A stretch of 64,000 nt of DNA from an uncultured Corynebacterium sp. (GCF_946223165.1 NZ_CAMIBP010000010.1:1-64000); one strand, 5' to 3'; shown: positions 44,731 through 54,138, numbered from the stretch's first letter. Made by a program: numbers and translations. Notes: a model not told the origin generated them from the letters alone.

Positions 44731-45888
44731 GTGTCTCCCGCCAAGAAAGCCGCCCTCGGAGTCGGTCTGCTGTTCTCCAGCAACGGCCTCGTCTTCGCCT
44801 CCCTGCTCCCGTGGTACCCGCAGCTCAAAGCCGCTTTGGGCCTAAGCGCCACGCAGTTCGGCATCATCGTGGCTATGGGTGCGGTGGGTGCGCTCACCGC
44901 GTCCGCGCTGCCGCCACACGTGCTTAAGCTCTTCGGCCCGCGCATGTCCTCACTGGTCTCCACAGCGCTCATGTGCTTCCTGTTGGCGTGCATCCCGTGG
45001 GTGCCCAACGGCTTCCTCTTCGGCTTGATCCTCTTTCTCACCGGTGCGGCCGACTCGGTCGCCGATGTCTCCCAGAACGTATCCGGCGTTCGCGTCCAGA
45101 CCGCCGCGCGCCGCAACATCCTCTCCTCCATGCACGCGCTGTGGTCCCTCGGCGCCGCCGCCGGTGGCGCGCTGGGCACGGCGGGCGCGGCCGCGGGCAT
45201 GAGCTTCAAGATCTTCGTGGCCATCATGGCCGTCGTCGGCATGTGCCTCGTCTTCGCCGGCAACACGCTCATCGGCTCGCTTGCCGATGCCCCCGCCCCC
45301 GACGACTCCGCCGCCCCCGCGCCCCGCCCGGCCTTGCGTGTCCTTCTCCTGGCCGTCGCACCGCTGGCAGCGCTGTCCGTGGCCGGCGCCGTGGTGGAGG
45401 ACCTGGCCAACAACTGGGGTGCCCTGGCTGGCGTGCAGCTGGCCGGGATGTCCGCGGGCACCGCGGGTCTCGTGGTCACTGCGGTCATCGCATCGCAGTC
45501 CATTGGCCGCTTCACCGGCGATCCCCTCACCGGACGCTTCGGCGCCCGCGCCGTCGCCCGCGTGGGCAGCGGACTCATCCTCTTCGGCGGCCTGCTCGTG
45601 TTGTTCTCCCACGGCGCGCCGCTGCTCTTCCTGGGCTTCTGCCTGGCCGGCTTCGGCACCGCGACACTCATCCCGGGCGCCTTCGCCGCCGCGGCCCACA
45701 TCCCCGGCGTGAGCGAGGGCGCCGGCGTGACCATGATCAGCTGGGTTCTCCGCTTGGGGGGCCTGCTGACCAGCCCTATTGTCGGCGTCGTCACGGATAA
45801 CGCGGGCTTGCGCTGGGGCATGGCCGCCCTCGTGGTTTCCGGCTGCGTCGCGCTGATCACCTCGCGCGCCCTCCCGGCTCGCTCCTAG
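44731..45888 (+). CDS. MFS transporter
   Basis: A 385-residue major facilitator with about twelve membrane segments, resembling sugar or cyanate-permease-like carriers (opens SPAKKAALGVGLLFSSNGLVF; NILSSMHALWSLGAAAGG in the middle; RFTGDPLTGRFGAR as the second-half motif A). It lies 10 nt after the Fic gene but has its own promoter. Substrate unknown. Confidence 0.83.
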   Translation: MSPAKKAALGVGLLFSSNGLVFASLLPWYPQLKAALGLSATQFGIIVAMGAVGALTASALPPHVLKLFGPRMSSLVSTALMCFLLACIPWVPNGFLFGLILFLTGAADSVADVSQNVSGVRVQTAARRNILSSMHALWSLGAAAGGALGTAGAAAGMSFKIFVAIMAVVGMCLVFAGNTLIGSLADAPAPDDSAAPAPRPALRVLLLAVAPLAALSVAGAVVEDLANNWGALAGVQLAGMSAGTAGLVVTAVIASQSIGRFTGDPLTGRFGARAVARVGSGLILFGGLLVLFSHGAPLLFLGFCLAGFGTATLIPGAFAAAAHIPGVSEGAGVTMISWVLRLGGLLTSPIVGVVTDNAGLRWGMAALVVSGCVALITSRALPARS

Positions 45889-45897
45889 CCATCGTGG

Positions 45898-46920
45898 CTA
45901 GGTAAGGAGTAGGGCTAGGCCAGTAGCCAGGGCGACGACGCCACTACCGCCGCGCAGGAAGTAGCCGACTACTTCGGGGGAGAAGGAGACGCCAAAGCCA
46001 CCGGTGTCGAAGAGACTCATCTGGGACACGCGCGCGGGTCTGCTGCGTACAAAGGCGATGTACCAGCATGTCAGCGTAACAAGGAGAACGACCAGGACGG
46101 GCACGGTCCACATCGCTAGAACGACGCTCCCGCCCAGCAGTGCCATCGCGGCTGTGGCACCGAGGGGAAGGCCCCAATCGTGGAGGGAATCGTCTAGAAT
46201 ACGGCCGAAACTGGCCGCGCGTCCCACGGCAGCGCCGCACGCCGACCATGCACACACGAAGCCCCCGAGCGCGAGCACCCCGAGCTGGTGGGACAAGGCC
46301 GTGGAGAGCGCGATGACAGTGACGGCGCCAAGGAGTATGTAGCGGCGGCGTTGCAGGCGCCGGAGAACGAGGGCGAGGGTGAACCTCGTCGCGGGGCGCG
46401 GGCGGAAGCGCAGCGTGTGGGCAGCGATGGCGTCGGAGACCAGCTCGCTGTCCAGCAGCGTGAGCCCCGAACGTCCCACGAGGCGGGTGCGCCCCGCCCT
46501 TAAGAGAGGCGCAAGGGTGAAGTGCCGCCAGCCGATGAGTGTCCGTGCGAGGGGCGCCAAGAAGGACAGCCACAGCGGCAATCCGGCCGCGGCACAGAGC
46601 ATGAGTGTGAGAGCCGTCACGCCAGCTACTTGGAGCCATGATGTCGCGTCGAACCCCCGCAGGCGCCCGCGGGGTCGGTCAACGTAAATCCAGCGGGTGT
46701 TGGATAGCCCCCGCAGCGGGAGGACGATCTCCAAGAACCAACACAGACTCAGCACGCCGAGGGCGACGCACGTTTGGGCAAGTACCAACGGCACGCGTGG
46801 CTCCAGGGTAGGAAGGTACTCGGCGGCGTGAGTCCAGGCGGCCCACGCGAAGCCGCCGAGTATACCGCAGACAAAAATGACGTACATGGCGTCGCCCAGA
46901 CGTGACAGCAGCCGTATCAT
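45898..46920 (-). CDS. membrane protein, probable ABC permease subunit
   Basis: A 340-residue protein with eight or more hydrophobic segments spread over its length and no recognisable permease signature. The start overlaps the stop of an ABC ATPase gene by 4 nt (ATGA), the usual arrangement for a permease partner. Function and direction of transport unknown. An Arg-rich stretch (LRFRPRPATRF, LRRLQRRR) lies on the predicted cytosolic side. Confidence 0.65.
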   Translation of the reverse strand: MIRLLSRLGDAMYVIFVCGILGGFAWAAWTHAAEYLPTLEPRVPLVLAQTCVALGVLSLCWFLEIVLPLRGLSNTRWIYVDRPRGRLRGFDATSWLQVAGVTALTLMLCAAAGLPLWLSFLAPLARTLIGWRHFTLAPLLRAGRTRLVGRSGLTLLDSELVSDAIAAHTLRFRPRPATRFTLALVLRRLQRRRYILLGAVTVIALSTALSHQLGVLALGGFVCAWSACGAAVGRAASFGRILDDSLHDWGLPLGATAAMALLGGSVVLAMWTVPVLVVLLVTLTCWYIAFVRSRPARVSQMSLFDTGGFGVSFSPEVVGYFLRGGSGVVALATGLALLLT

Positions 46921-47465
46921 AGCGTGATGACCTCGTCGCAGCCTTCTCGCACGAGCGCCGAGTGCGTGGCCACGATGACGCAGCGGCCGTCGCCGGTGAG
47001 GTACTGCAGCTCGGAGACAAGAAATGCAGTCCAGTCCTCGTCAAGGTGCCGTTCGGGTTCGTCGATGAGGAGGACGTCGCAGGGTTGGTAGATCTGCGCC
47101 GCGAGGTAGACGCGCTGGCGCTGCCCTGAAGACAGCCGGAACGCTGGCTGCTCCAGGAGCGGCTGGAGCGCCCACAGCTCGACGATCTCCTGAACATCGA
47201 GTCCCGTCGACTTAGCAATGAGCGAAAAATGCTCCCCGACGGTGAGGTCCGGCAGGAATACAGGATCACCGACGTTGATGACGCGGCCCAGGGGCGGCAG
47301 GTCGACGTCGCCGGTGACGGGGGCCTGCTCGCCGGCGAGCGTGGCGAGCAGCGTGGACTTACCCGTGCCGTTGGCGCCGGTCAGCCCGTAGAGTTGACCG
47401 GCCTCGAAGTCGTGGGTCAGGTGGCCGAGTGCTACCGCATACCCGTAGTCCGCGTCGATCTTCAC
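46917..47465 (-). CDS. ABC transporter ATP-binding protein
   Basis: A 182-residue nucleotide-binding subunit, shorter than the usual 200-250 but with all core motifs: Walker A GANGTGKST (30-38), the Q-loop region, signature LSSGQRQRV, Walker B VLLIDEP and the switch His in ATHS. The start is 7 nt after the oxidoreductase stop. Forms a transporter with the following membrane protein. Confidence 0.88.
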   Translation of the reverse strand: MKIDADYGYAVALGHLTHDFEAGQLYGLTGANGTGKSTLLATLAGEQAPVTGDVDLPPLGRVINVGDPVFLPDLTVGEHFSLIAKSTGLDVQEIVELWALQPLLEQPAFRLSSGQRQRVYLAAQIYQPCDVLLIDEPERHLDEDWTAFLVSELQYLTGDGRCVIVATHSALVREGCDEVITL

Positions 47466-47471
47466 CGGCGA

Positions 47472-48317
47472 CTACTTCTCGCGGTTGACAAAGATGGAGC
47501 TGAAGTCCGTATCGCCGCGCCCGGCGGCCTGTTCGCGCTCGAAGCGGGCGATGGCAGCCTCGACGGCGGGCAGCGGTTTCGCGGAGGTCGCGACCATGAG
47601 CTTGGAGTCCTTGCACAGGGCGTCGACGGTGAAGTCGCCGGGGTTAGTGTCTCGCTCGCCGCGGATGAACGGGCCCTTCATGGTGGCCATGAAGTTGAGT
47701 CCGGTGATCCGCAGCATGTCGAGGACGTCTGCCTCGCCGAAGCCCTCGGACTCGCCCAGGGCGAGCGCCTCGATAAGGCCCTCCGCGGTGACGGATAGCG
47801 CCAGGTTGGCCAGCAGCTTGCCGGTCGCGGCGGCGGCCGCGGATTCGACCGGGATGAGCTTGTCCTCGCCCGCCCAGGGCCCCACGATGCCCACCGCTTC
47901 CTCGCGCCGCGCAGCGTCCGTCGTTCCCACGTAGACACCGAGCTCGCCGGCGCGCGCCGGGCCCAGCGAGCCGACCACCGGCGCGTGGACGTAGGAGTCG
48001 ACTGCGGCGGCGAACTCGCGCGCCGCGGCGGGGGAGACGGTGGTGGTGTCGATCCAGGTCACCCCGTCCGGGATGAGGCCGGGCTCGATGACGACCTCGC
48101 GGACGTCGTCGGGGCCGAACAACGAAGTGATGATGACCCCGGTGGCCCCGACAGTATCGACAGCCGCGGCGGGCGTATCGGCCCAGGCAGCGCCGGCATC
48201 GAGGAGCGGCTGCGCGCGCCCCGCGGTGCGGTTCCAGACGGTGACCTCGTGGTCGGCGATGAGGTGACGGGCCAGCTCCGTGCCCATGCGGCCAGTGCCC
48301 AGGAATGCGATCTTCAT
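47472..48317 (-). CDS. NAD(P)-binding beta-hydroxyacid dehydrogenase/imine reductase-like protein
   Basis: A 281-residue oxidoreductase with an N-terminal Rossmann fold (FLGTGRMGTELARHL) and a C-terminal helical domain that has the catalytic-Lys region TGKLLANLAL of the 3-hydroxyisobutyrate dehydrogenase family. The typical substrate motif DAPVSGG is altered to HAPVVGSLGPA, so the substrate is uncertain. CACACT lies 7 nt before the ATG (leaderless). Heads an operon with the ABC genes. Confidence 0.82.
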   Translation of the reverse strand: MKIAFLGTGRMGTELARHLIADHEVTVWNRTAGRAQPLLDAGAAWADTPAAAVDTVGATGVIITSLFGPDDVREVVIEPGLIPDGVTWIDTTTVSPAAAREFAAAVDSYVHAPVVGSLGPARAGELGVYVGTTDAARREEAVGIVGPWAGEDKLIPVESAAAAATGKLLANLALSVTAEGLIEALALGESEGFGEADVLDMLRITGLNFMATMKGPFIRGERDTNPGDFTVDALCKDSKLMVATSAKPLPAVEAAIARFEREQAAGRGDTDFSSIFVNREK

Positions 48318-48377
48318 GCGGACCAGTGTGCCACCAGGTGCCGCGGCCGTGCAGGAAAACCCAAAGGGTTGGTGCCC

Positions 48378-48491
48378 ATGGCGTGGTTGATATTGATTCT
48401 CTCAGGGCTGTGCGAGGCCGTCACTGCGCTCACGCTGCTGTTCCTGGCGATGATCGTGGGCGGCATCATGGGGCTTAAAAATGTGGGCTAG
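48378..48491 (+). pseudogene. SMR drug transporter remnant, internal deletion
   Basis: A 37-codon frame joins a typical SMR/SugE start (MAWLILILSGLCEAV) directly to a typical SMR C-terminus (LLFLAMIVGGIMGLKN). The roughly 65 residues of helices 1-4 between them are gone, without a frameshift. Four-helix SMR proteins are about 105 residues. It cannot form a normal transporter. Confidence 0.65.
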
Positions 48492-48997
48492 AAGTGCAGC
48501 TGCGGCACGTCCGGCATGACCGGCTGCGGAATCGCGGGTGGGTCAAAGACCGGAATATGAAGCTGCGGCCGATAGGGGAGCTGCGGGGCGGGGACTGCCG
48601 GTAACGCGGGGAGCTCGGGACGCTCGGGTTGTGCCGGCTGAGCGGGTTGCGCCGGTGGGTCAGGCTGAGGAGTAGGTGCTGCGGCAGGTTGCGCGGCCGG
48701 CACCTGGGCGGGAGTCAGGTCGGGCGCGGTGCCCGGTGGTCCGGCGGTTGCCGCCGGTTGTGTGTCTTCCGCCGGGGACGGTGAGGTCGAGGCGGCGGTG
48801 GAGGGGGCGGCATCGGCAATGAAGGCGCGCAGGGGCACCGGGTGTGCCTCGGGCTGCCAGGACGCGGACACGTCGGCGGGCGGGGCGCTGGTGGGCGGCG
48901 CGGAACACCCCGCGAGTGAACCGAGGGCGAGTGCGACGGACAAGGCGGTGAACAAGGTGACGAAGAGACAGGTGTGCAGCGATAAACGCACAATCAT
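48488..48997 (-). CDS. Pro/Ala-rich lipoprotein
   Basis: A 169-residue exported protein with a hydrophobic signal (about 10-27) and lipobox SLAGC with Cys31. The mature part is low complexity: about 60 residues rich in Ala/Thr/Pro and then repeated PAQPAQPAQP-type proline runs, likely an extended wall-spanning segment. The last residues lie over the SMR relic's stop. GGGGGAA precedes the ATG. No known domain. Confidence 0.75.
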   Translation of the reverse strand: MIVRLSLHTCLFVTLFTALSVALALGSLAGCSAPPTSAPPADVSASWQPEAHPVPLRAFIADAAPSTAASTSPSPAEDTQPAATAGPPGTAPDLTPAQVPAAQPAAAPTPQPDPPAQPAQPAQPERPELPALPAVPAPQLPYRPQLHIPVFDPPAIPQPVMPDVPQLHF

Positions 48998-49097
48998 GAT
49001 TTCCCCCGAAATGGTGATGTGATGCCCCGAGCATAGCCCGGGGTGCTGGGGTATGCATCTCGGGGAGAGTCCAACTTTTGTATGGCCGCGAGATCGT

Positions 49098-49110
49098 TAC
49101 AATGTCAGTC
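49098..49110 (+). promoter_or_regulatory. leaderless promoter of hemL
   Basis: TACAAT (49098-49103), 7 nt, ATG at 49111. Upstream in-frame ATGs at 49078 and 49102 lie before or inside the hexamer. Confidence 0.75.
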
Positions 49111-50412
49111 ATGTCAAATACTTCCCAGTCCCAGCAGTGGTTTGAACGATCCTCCAAGTCGATCCCGGGTGGCGTGAACTCGCCGGTCCGCGCGTTCGGA
49201 TCCGTGGGCGGATCCCCGCTGGTCATTGCGCGCGGCAAGGGCTCGCGCCTGTGGGACGTGGACGGGAACGAGTACGTGGACCTGGTCAGCTCCTACGGGC
49301 CCATGATTCACGGCAACGCGCACCCGGAGATCGTGGAGGCTGTGCAGAAGGCTGCTGTTGACGGCCTGTCCTTTGGTGCCCCCACCATCGCCGAGGATTT
49401 GCTGGCGGAGCACATCATCGAGCGCACCGCGGTGGAGAAGGTCCGCCTGGTCAACTCCGGCACGGAGGCCACCATGACGGCGGTGCGCCTGGCCCGTGGC
49501 TTCACCGGCCGCGCCAAGGTGCTCAAGTTTGACGGTTGCTACCACGGGCATGTCGATGCCCTCCTGGCCGCCGCCGGCTCCGGCGTGGCGACGTTTGCCC
49601 TCCCGGACTCCCCGGGCGTGACGGGCGCGACGGCGGCGGATACCATTGTCGTTCCCTACAACGATTTGGACGCCGTGCGCGCGGCCTTTGCGGCGCACCC
49701 GGGCGAGATTGCCTGCATCATCGCCGAGGCCGCCGCCGGCAACATGGGCACCGTGCGCCCGGACGACGGCTTCAACGCCGCCTTGAAGGAGATCGCGCAC
49801 GCCGACGGCGCGCTGCTCATCCTGGACGAGGTCATGACGGGCTTCCGCACCTCGTACAAGGGCTGGTACGGCGTGGACGGCGTGGCGGGCGACCTCGTGG
49901 CCTTTGGCAAGGTCATCTCCGGCGGCCTGCCGGCCGCGGCCTTCGGCGGCCGCGCGGACATCATGGATTACCTCGCGCCGGCCGGCCCGGTGTACCAGGC
50001 GGGCACGCTATCCGGTAACCCGATTGCGATGGCCTCGGGCCTGAAGTCGCTGGAGCTGGCGACTCCGGAGGTCTACGACCGCCTGGCCGTCCACGCGGAT
50101 CATATCTCCGCTCTGTTCAGCACCGCGCTGACGGAGGCGGGCGTGGCCCACCACATCCAGCGCGCCTCCACCATGTTCTCCGTGCGCTTCGCTGAGGGCG
50201 AGGGTCGCAACTTCGACGACATGAAGGCCGCGGATACCTTCCGCTTCACCCCGTTCTTCCATGCCCTGCTGGAGGGCGGCGTCTACGTCGCGCCGAGCCC
50301 GTACGAGACCTGGTTTGTGTCTGACGCGCTCACCGACGATGATTTTGAGGTAATCGAGAAGGCCTTGAAGCCCGCGGCCGCCGCGGCAGCCGCAGCTACT
50401 AAGGAGAACTAA
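49111..50412 (+). CDS. hemL: glutamate-1-semialdehyde 2,1-aminomutase
   Basis: A 433-residue PLP enzyme forming 5-aminolevulinate, the step after HemA. N-terminal IPGGVNSPVRAF, VNSGTEATMTAVRLAR, LDEVMTGFR and the PLP Lys in FGKVISGGLPAAAFGG (near residue 267) are clear. The C-terminal Ala run is ordinary. It is separated from the other haem genes by about 8.5 kb of variable DNA. First gene of the cytochrome maturation operon. Confidence 0.96.
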   Translation: MSNTSQSQQWFERSSKSIPGGVNSPVRAFGSVGGSPLVIARGKGSRLWDVDGNEYVDLVSSYGPMIHGNAHPEIVEAVQKAAVDGLSFGAPTIAEDLLAEHIIERTAVEKVRLVNSGTEATMTAVRLARGFTGRAKVLKFDGCYHGHVDALLAAAGSGVATFALPDSPGVTGATAADTIVVPYNDLDAVRAAFAAHPGEIACIIAEAAAGNMGTVRPDDGFNAALKEIAHADGALLILDEVMTGFRTSYKGWYGVDGVAGDLVAFGKVISGGLPAAAFGGRADIMDYLAPAGPVYQAGTLSGNPIAMASGLKSLELATPEVYDRLAVHADHISALFSTALTEAGVAHHIQRASTMFSVRFAEGEGRNFDDMKAADTFRFTPFFHALLEGGVYVAPSPYETWFVSDALTDDDFEVIEKALKPAAAAAAAATKEN

Positions 50413-51021
50413 GTGTCGTCCACCATCGTCCACCTCGTCCGCCACGGCGAGGTCCACAACCCGGAGAAGATCCTCTATGGGCGCATCCCGGGCTACCACC
50501 TGTCCTCCCGTGGCTTCTCCCAGGCGGCGCGCACCGCGCAGTCCTTTAAGGGCCACGACGTCACCTACCTGGCGGCCTCCCCGCTGCAGCGCACGCAGGA
50601 GACCGCGGCCGAGGTGGCTAAAGTCGTGGGCCTCAACGTGGAGACGGACAACAGCATCATTGAGGCCGGCAACCGCTTCGAGGGCCTCCACATCAAGGGC
50701 TGGGATTCCCAGCTGTGGAACCCGCAGCGCTGGCCGCTGCTGCGCAACCCGCTACTGCCGTCCTGGGGCGAGCACTACGACACGATGGCCGCGCGCATGA
50801 TGAACGCCGTCGAGCGCGCCCGCCTAGAGGCCGAAGGCCACGAAGCCATCCTGGTCACGCACCAGCTGCCCATCGTCATGGTGCAGCGCACCGTCCTGGG
50901 GCTGCGCCTGGCGCACGCCCCGTGGAACCGCGAGTGCGACCTAGCCTCCGTTACCTCCGTCGTGTTCAAGAACGACGAGATCACCGACATCTACTACTCT
51001 TCACCTGCACATGCGATTTAA
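50413..51021 (+). CDS. histidine phosphatase family protein
   Basis: A 202-residue phosphoglycerate-mutase-like phosphatase. The LVRHGEVHNPE motif carries the phospho-His, ASPLQRTQETA the second Arg region, and VTHQLPIVM the second His. GTG start immediately after the hemL stop. Equivalent to mycobacterial Rv0525 by position. Substrate unknown. Confidence 0.88.
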   Translation: MSSTIVHLVRHGEVHNPEKILYGRIPGYHLSSRGFSQAARTAQSFKGHDVTYLAASPLQRTQETAAEVAKVVGLNVETDNSIIEAGNRFEGLHIKGWDSQLWNPQRWPLLRNPLLPSWGEHYDTMAARMMNAVERARLEAEGHEAILVTHQLPIVMVQRTVLGLRLAHAPWNRECDLASVTSVVFKNDEITDIYYSSPAHAI

Positions 51022-51607
51022 GCTCCTAGTGCCTGTCGCTGTTGCCGCCGTCGCGGCCTGTGTGCTGACCGGCTGCACCAGCGACAACGCCGATCAAGCC
51101 GTCGCCCAGGGCGAAGGTTTTACGTTTGTCTCGCCCGGCGGCCAGACGGTCATCCGCTACGACGTGGCGGACCGCAAGCCGCTCAAACCGCTGTCGGGCG
51201 AGTCCCTCATGGAGGAAGGGAAGACCATCTCCGTGGACGACTTCCCGGATCAGATCGTCGTCCTCAACTCCTGGGGACAATGGTGTGCGCCCTGCCGCTC
51301 CGAGTCCGATGACCTCGAACGCGTCCAGGAGGAAATGCAGGCCAAGGGGTACGGCACGGTGCTGGGTATCAACGTGCAGGACTACAACCCAGAGATTTCC
51401 CGCGACTTCGTCACGGACAACGGGATTACTTACCCGTCCATCTATGATCCGCCGTTCAAGTCGGCGGCGGCGCTGGGCGGCGTGCCCACCTCCGTCGTGC
51501 CCACCACGATCATCCTGGACAAGCAGCACCGTCCGGCCGCGGTCTTCCTCAAGGAGACCACGGACACTGAGTTGCTGGACGTCATCACCGAGTTGGCGGC
51601 TGAGTAA
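51011..51607 (+). CDS. TlpA/ResA-like thioredoxin lipoprotein
   Basis: A 198-residue extracytoplasmic thiol-disulfide oxidoreductase. Signal peptide with lipobox VLTGC (Cys22) and active site WCAPC (91-95), followed by the AhpC-TSA-like fold and the cis-Pro region SVVPTTIILD. It probably keeps apocytochrome c haem-binding cysteines reduced using electrons from CcdA. The start overlaps the previous gene by 11 nt. Confidence 0.92.
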   Translation: MRFKLLVPVAVAAVAACVLTGCTSDNADQAVAQGEGFTFVSPGGQTVIRYDVADRKPLKPLSGESLMEEGKTISVDDFPDQIVVLNSWGQWCAPCRSESDDLERVQEEMQAKGYGTVLGINVQDYNPEISRDFVTDNGITYPSIYDPPFKSAAALGGVPTSVVPTTIILDKQHRPAAVFLKETTDTELLDVITELAAE

Positions 51608-52387
51608 ATGGGCTCAGCATTTGCCGATGCCGTCACTACCGGGCCCCTCCTGCTCGGCATCCTCGCCGCGGCAGCCGCGGGCCTGGTGTCCTTCGCCAGC
51701 CCCTGCGTAGTTCCTCTCGTCCCCGGCTACATCTCCTACCTGGCCGGCGTTGTCGGCGGCGAGGTGGACTATGACGCCGACGGTGTTAAGGTCTCCGGCC
51801 GCCGCGGCCGCGTGGGCCTCGCCGCGCTGCTGTTCATCCTGGGCTTCACCGTCGTCTTCGTGCTGGCCTCGGTCTCCGTTTTTGGTGCCATCTCCGCACT
51901 GCGGCTCAACTCGGAGGTGCTCATGCGCACCGGCGGCGTCATCACCATCCTCATGGGCATTGTGTTCATGGGTGTAGTGCCGGTCCTGCAAAAAGACACG
52001 CGCATGGCGCCGAAGCGTTGGACCACGTGGCTGGGCGCGCCGCTGCTCGGCGGAGTCTTCGCGCTGGGCTGGACGCCGTGCCTGGGGCCGACGCTCGCCG
52101 CCATCATGTCGGTGTCCGCGGGTACCCAAGGCATGACGGCCATGCGCGGTACGGTGCTCATCATCGGCTACTGCCTGGGCCTGGGCCTGCCGTTCCTGTT
52201 TGTCGCGCTGGGTTCTGCCCGAGCGGTGCGCACCATCGGCTGGCTGCAGAAGCACACCCGCGGCATCCAGGTTTTCGGCGGCGTGCTCATGATCCTGGTC
52301 GGCCTCGCGCTGGCTACGGGTCTCTGGGCTGAATTTATCAACGTCATCCGTCAGTGGACCGTGTCCTACGGCGCGACTCTGATTTAA
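51608..52387 (+). CDS. ccdA: cytochrome c biogenesis protein CcdA
   Basis: A 259-residue membrane protein with six or seven segments that passes reducing power across the membrane. The conserved redox cysteines lie in FASPCVVPLVPGY and GWTPCLGPT. ATG directly abuts the TAA of the thioredoxin gene (TAAATG). Confidence 0.94.
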   Translation: MGSAFADAVTTGPLLLGILAAAAAGLVSFASPCVVPLVPGYISYLAGVVGGEVDYDADGVKVSGRRGRVGLAALLFILGFTVVFVLASVSVFGAISALRLNSEVLMRTGGVITILMGIVFMGVVPVLQKDTRMAPKRWTTWLGAPLLGGVFALGWTPCLGPTLAAIMSVSAGTQGMTAMRGTVLIIGYCLGLGLPFLFVALGSARAVRTIGWLQKHTRGIQVFGGVLMILVGLALATGLWAEFINVIRQWTVSYGATLI

Positions 52388-52408
52388 GGGATTTAGTGAG
52401 GCAAGAAG

Positions 52409-54064
52409 TTGCGAAACGTACTCAAGTACCCCTTAAGGGCATGGCACTGGCTCACCAGTATGCGCACCGCCCTGGCGTTGCTCTTCCTGTTGGCCGCCGC
52501 AGCTATTCCCGGCTCGTTGCTGCCCCAGCGCAGCCTCAACGAGAGCAATGTGAACTCGTACATCGAGTCCAACGGCAAGGTCGCGGAGATCTACGACAAG
52601 CTGCAGCTTTTCGACGTCTTCGAGTCCATCTGGTTCCAGGCCATCTTCGTCCTGCTGACCATCTCGCTCATCGGGTGCATCATCCCGCGCTCCTGGGAGC
52701 ACTACAAGGCGTGGCGCACCCCGCCGACGCGCGCGCCCAAGTACTTGGACAAGCTGCCGCTGCACGTGGCGGGCACCTCCGAGAAATCCTTCGATGAGCT
52801 CAAAGCGGCATCGGCACGCATGCTGCGCACGTGGCGCTCCGCGGAGTACTCCCCGGAGGACGACCGCGCGGGCGTCTTCTCCATTTCCGTCGAGCGTGGC
52901 TACGCCCGCGAGCTGGCCAACCTCATCTTCCACATCGGATTGGTGGCCATCCTCGCCTTCGTCGCGTTCGGAAGGTTCCTGTCCTACGAGGGCATGGTCA
53001 TCGTCGTGACCCAGTCCGGTTCTTATGACAACGCCACGAAGATCGACCAGTCCACGGAGTTCTGCAACACCTCGACCTCGAACTTCAACTCCTTTAAGGC
53101 GGGCGCCCTCTTCGATGGCACCGGGCTCAACCCGTTCTGCTTCATCGCTCACGACTTCACCGCGGACTACCTTGCCAATGGCCAAGCCAAGATGTTTACC
53201 TCGAACATCTCCTACGCCGAGGGCGACGACATCATGAAGGACTCCTCGGAGTGGCAGGACTATCAGCTCTCGGTCAACCACCCGCTGCGCCTGTCGACCG
53301 ACCGTGTCTACCTCCAAGGCCATGGCTACGCCCCGACAGTGACCATCGAGTGGCCCAATGGTGAGAAGCGCACGCAGACCATGCAGTTCCAGCCCACGGA
53401 GACCACCACGTTCCTGTCCATGGGTGCTATGCGCTTCGACCCGCCGGCCGGCATGTACCCGGAGCTCTACGACCGTCGTCAAAACCAGATCGCCATCCAG
53501 GGTCTCTTCGCCCCGACGGCGTCCTGGGGCGGTGAGAACGGGGAGCTGCTGTCCTCGGCGTTCCCGACGCTGTCGGACCCGGCCATGGCCATCGACATCT
53601 ACCGCGGTGATGCCGGCCTGGACACCGGCACGGCGCAGAACATCTTCGCTCTCGACACCTCGCTTATCCACTCCGGACAGCTGCAAAAGATCGATCGCGT
53701 CAACCTCACGCAGGGAGAGACCGTGACCCTGGATGACGGCACGAAGATCACCTTTGACGGCGCCTCCGAGTTCGCGAACTACCAGATTTCGCATAACCCG
53801 ATGCAGACCCCGCTGCTGATAAGCGCGCTGACGATGCTCATCGCGCTGGTCGGCTCCCTGATCATCAAGCGCCGCCGCGTGTGGATCCGCCTGCGTCCCA
53901 ACGAGGACGGGACCACCTTCGTGGACATGGGTGGCCTGGCCCGCACGGACCGCGCCGGCTGGTCCGAGGAATTTGATGAGTTGTACCGCACCCTCATGGA
54001 GCTTCCCGACCCCGACGAGGTCGAGGAGGACGACATCTGGGTGGATGAAGAGGACGAGGATTAA
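52409..54064 (+). CDS. resB: cytochrome c biogenesis protein ResB/Ccs1
   Basis: A 551-residue membrane protein of the system II cytochrome c synthase. Three N-terminal membrane segments (TALALLFLLAAAAIPGSLLPQ near residue 20; IFVLLTISLIGCIIP; LIFHIGLVAILAFVAFG), a large external domain and a fourth segment (LISALTMLIALVGSLI) before an acidic tail. TTG start at 52409. Works with CcsB to attach haem. Confidence 0.92.
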   Translation: MRNVLKYPLRAWHWLTSMRTALALLFLLAAAAIPGSLLPQRSLNESNVNSYIESNGKVAEIYDKLQLFDVFESIWFQAIFVLLTISLIGCIIPRSWEHYKAWRTPPTRAPKYLDKLPLHVAGTSEKSFDELKAASARMLRTWRSAEYSPEDDRAGVFSISVERGYARELANLIFHIGLVAILAFVAFGRFLSYEGMVIVVTQSGSYDNATKIDQSTEFCNTSTSNFNSFKAGALFDGTGLNPFCFIAHDFTADYLANGQAKMFTSNISYAEGDDIMKDSSEWQDYQLSVNHPLRLSTDRVYLQGHGYAPTVTIEWPNGEKRTQTMQFQPTETTTFLSMGAMRFDPPAGMYPELYDRRQNQIAIQGLFAPTASWGGENGELLSSAFPTLSDPAMAIDIYRGDAGLDTGTAQNIFALDTSLIHSGQLQKIDRVNLTQGETVTLDDGTKITFDGASEFANYQISHNPMQTPLLISALTMLIALVGSLIIKRRRVWIRLRPNEDGTTFVDMGGLARTDRAGWSEEFDELYRTLMELPDPDEVEEDDIWVDEEDED

Positions 54065-54138
54065 CCACGCGGCGGCCCCCTGAGGGATGTCCTACAAAAG
54101 TTGGATTGGCCTGCGGTAAGCGAGTAACCTACCTAAGC

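Noticed and set aside
45886..45900. TAGCCA-TCG-TGGCTA hairpin at the convergent stop codons
   Set aside because: Only 6 bp and no T-run; too weak to call a terminator.
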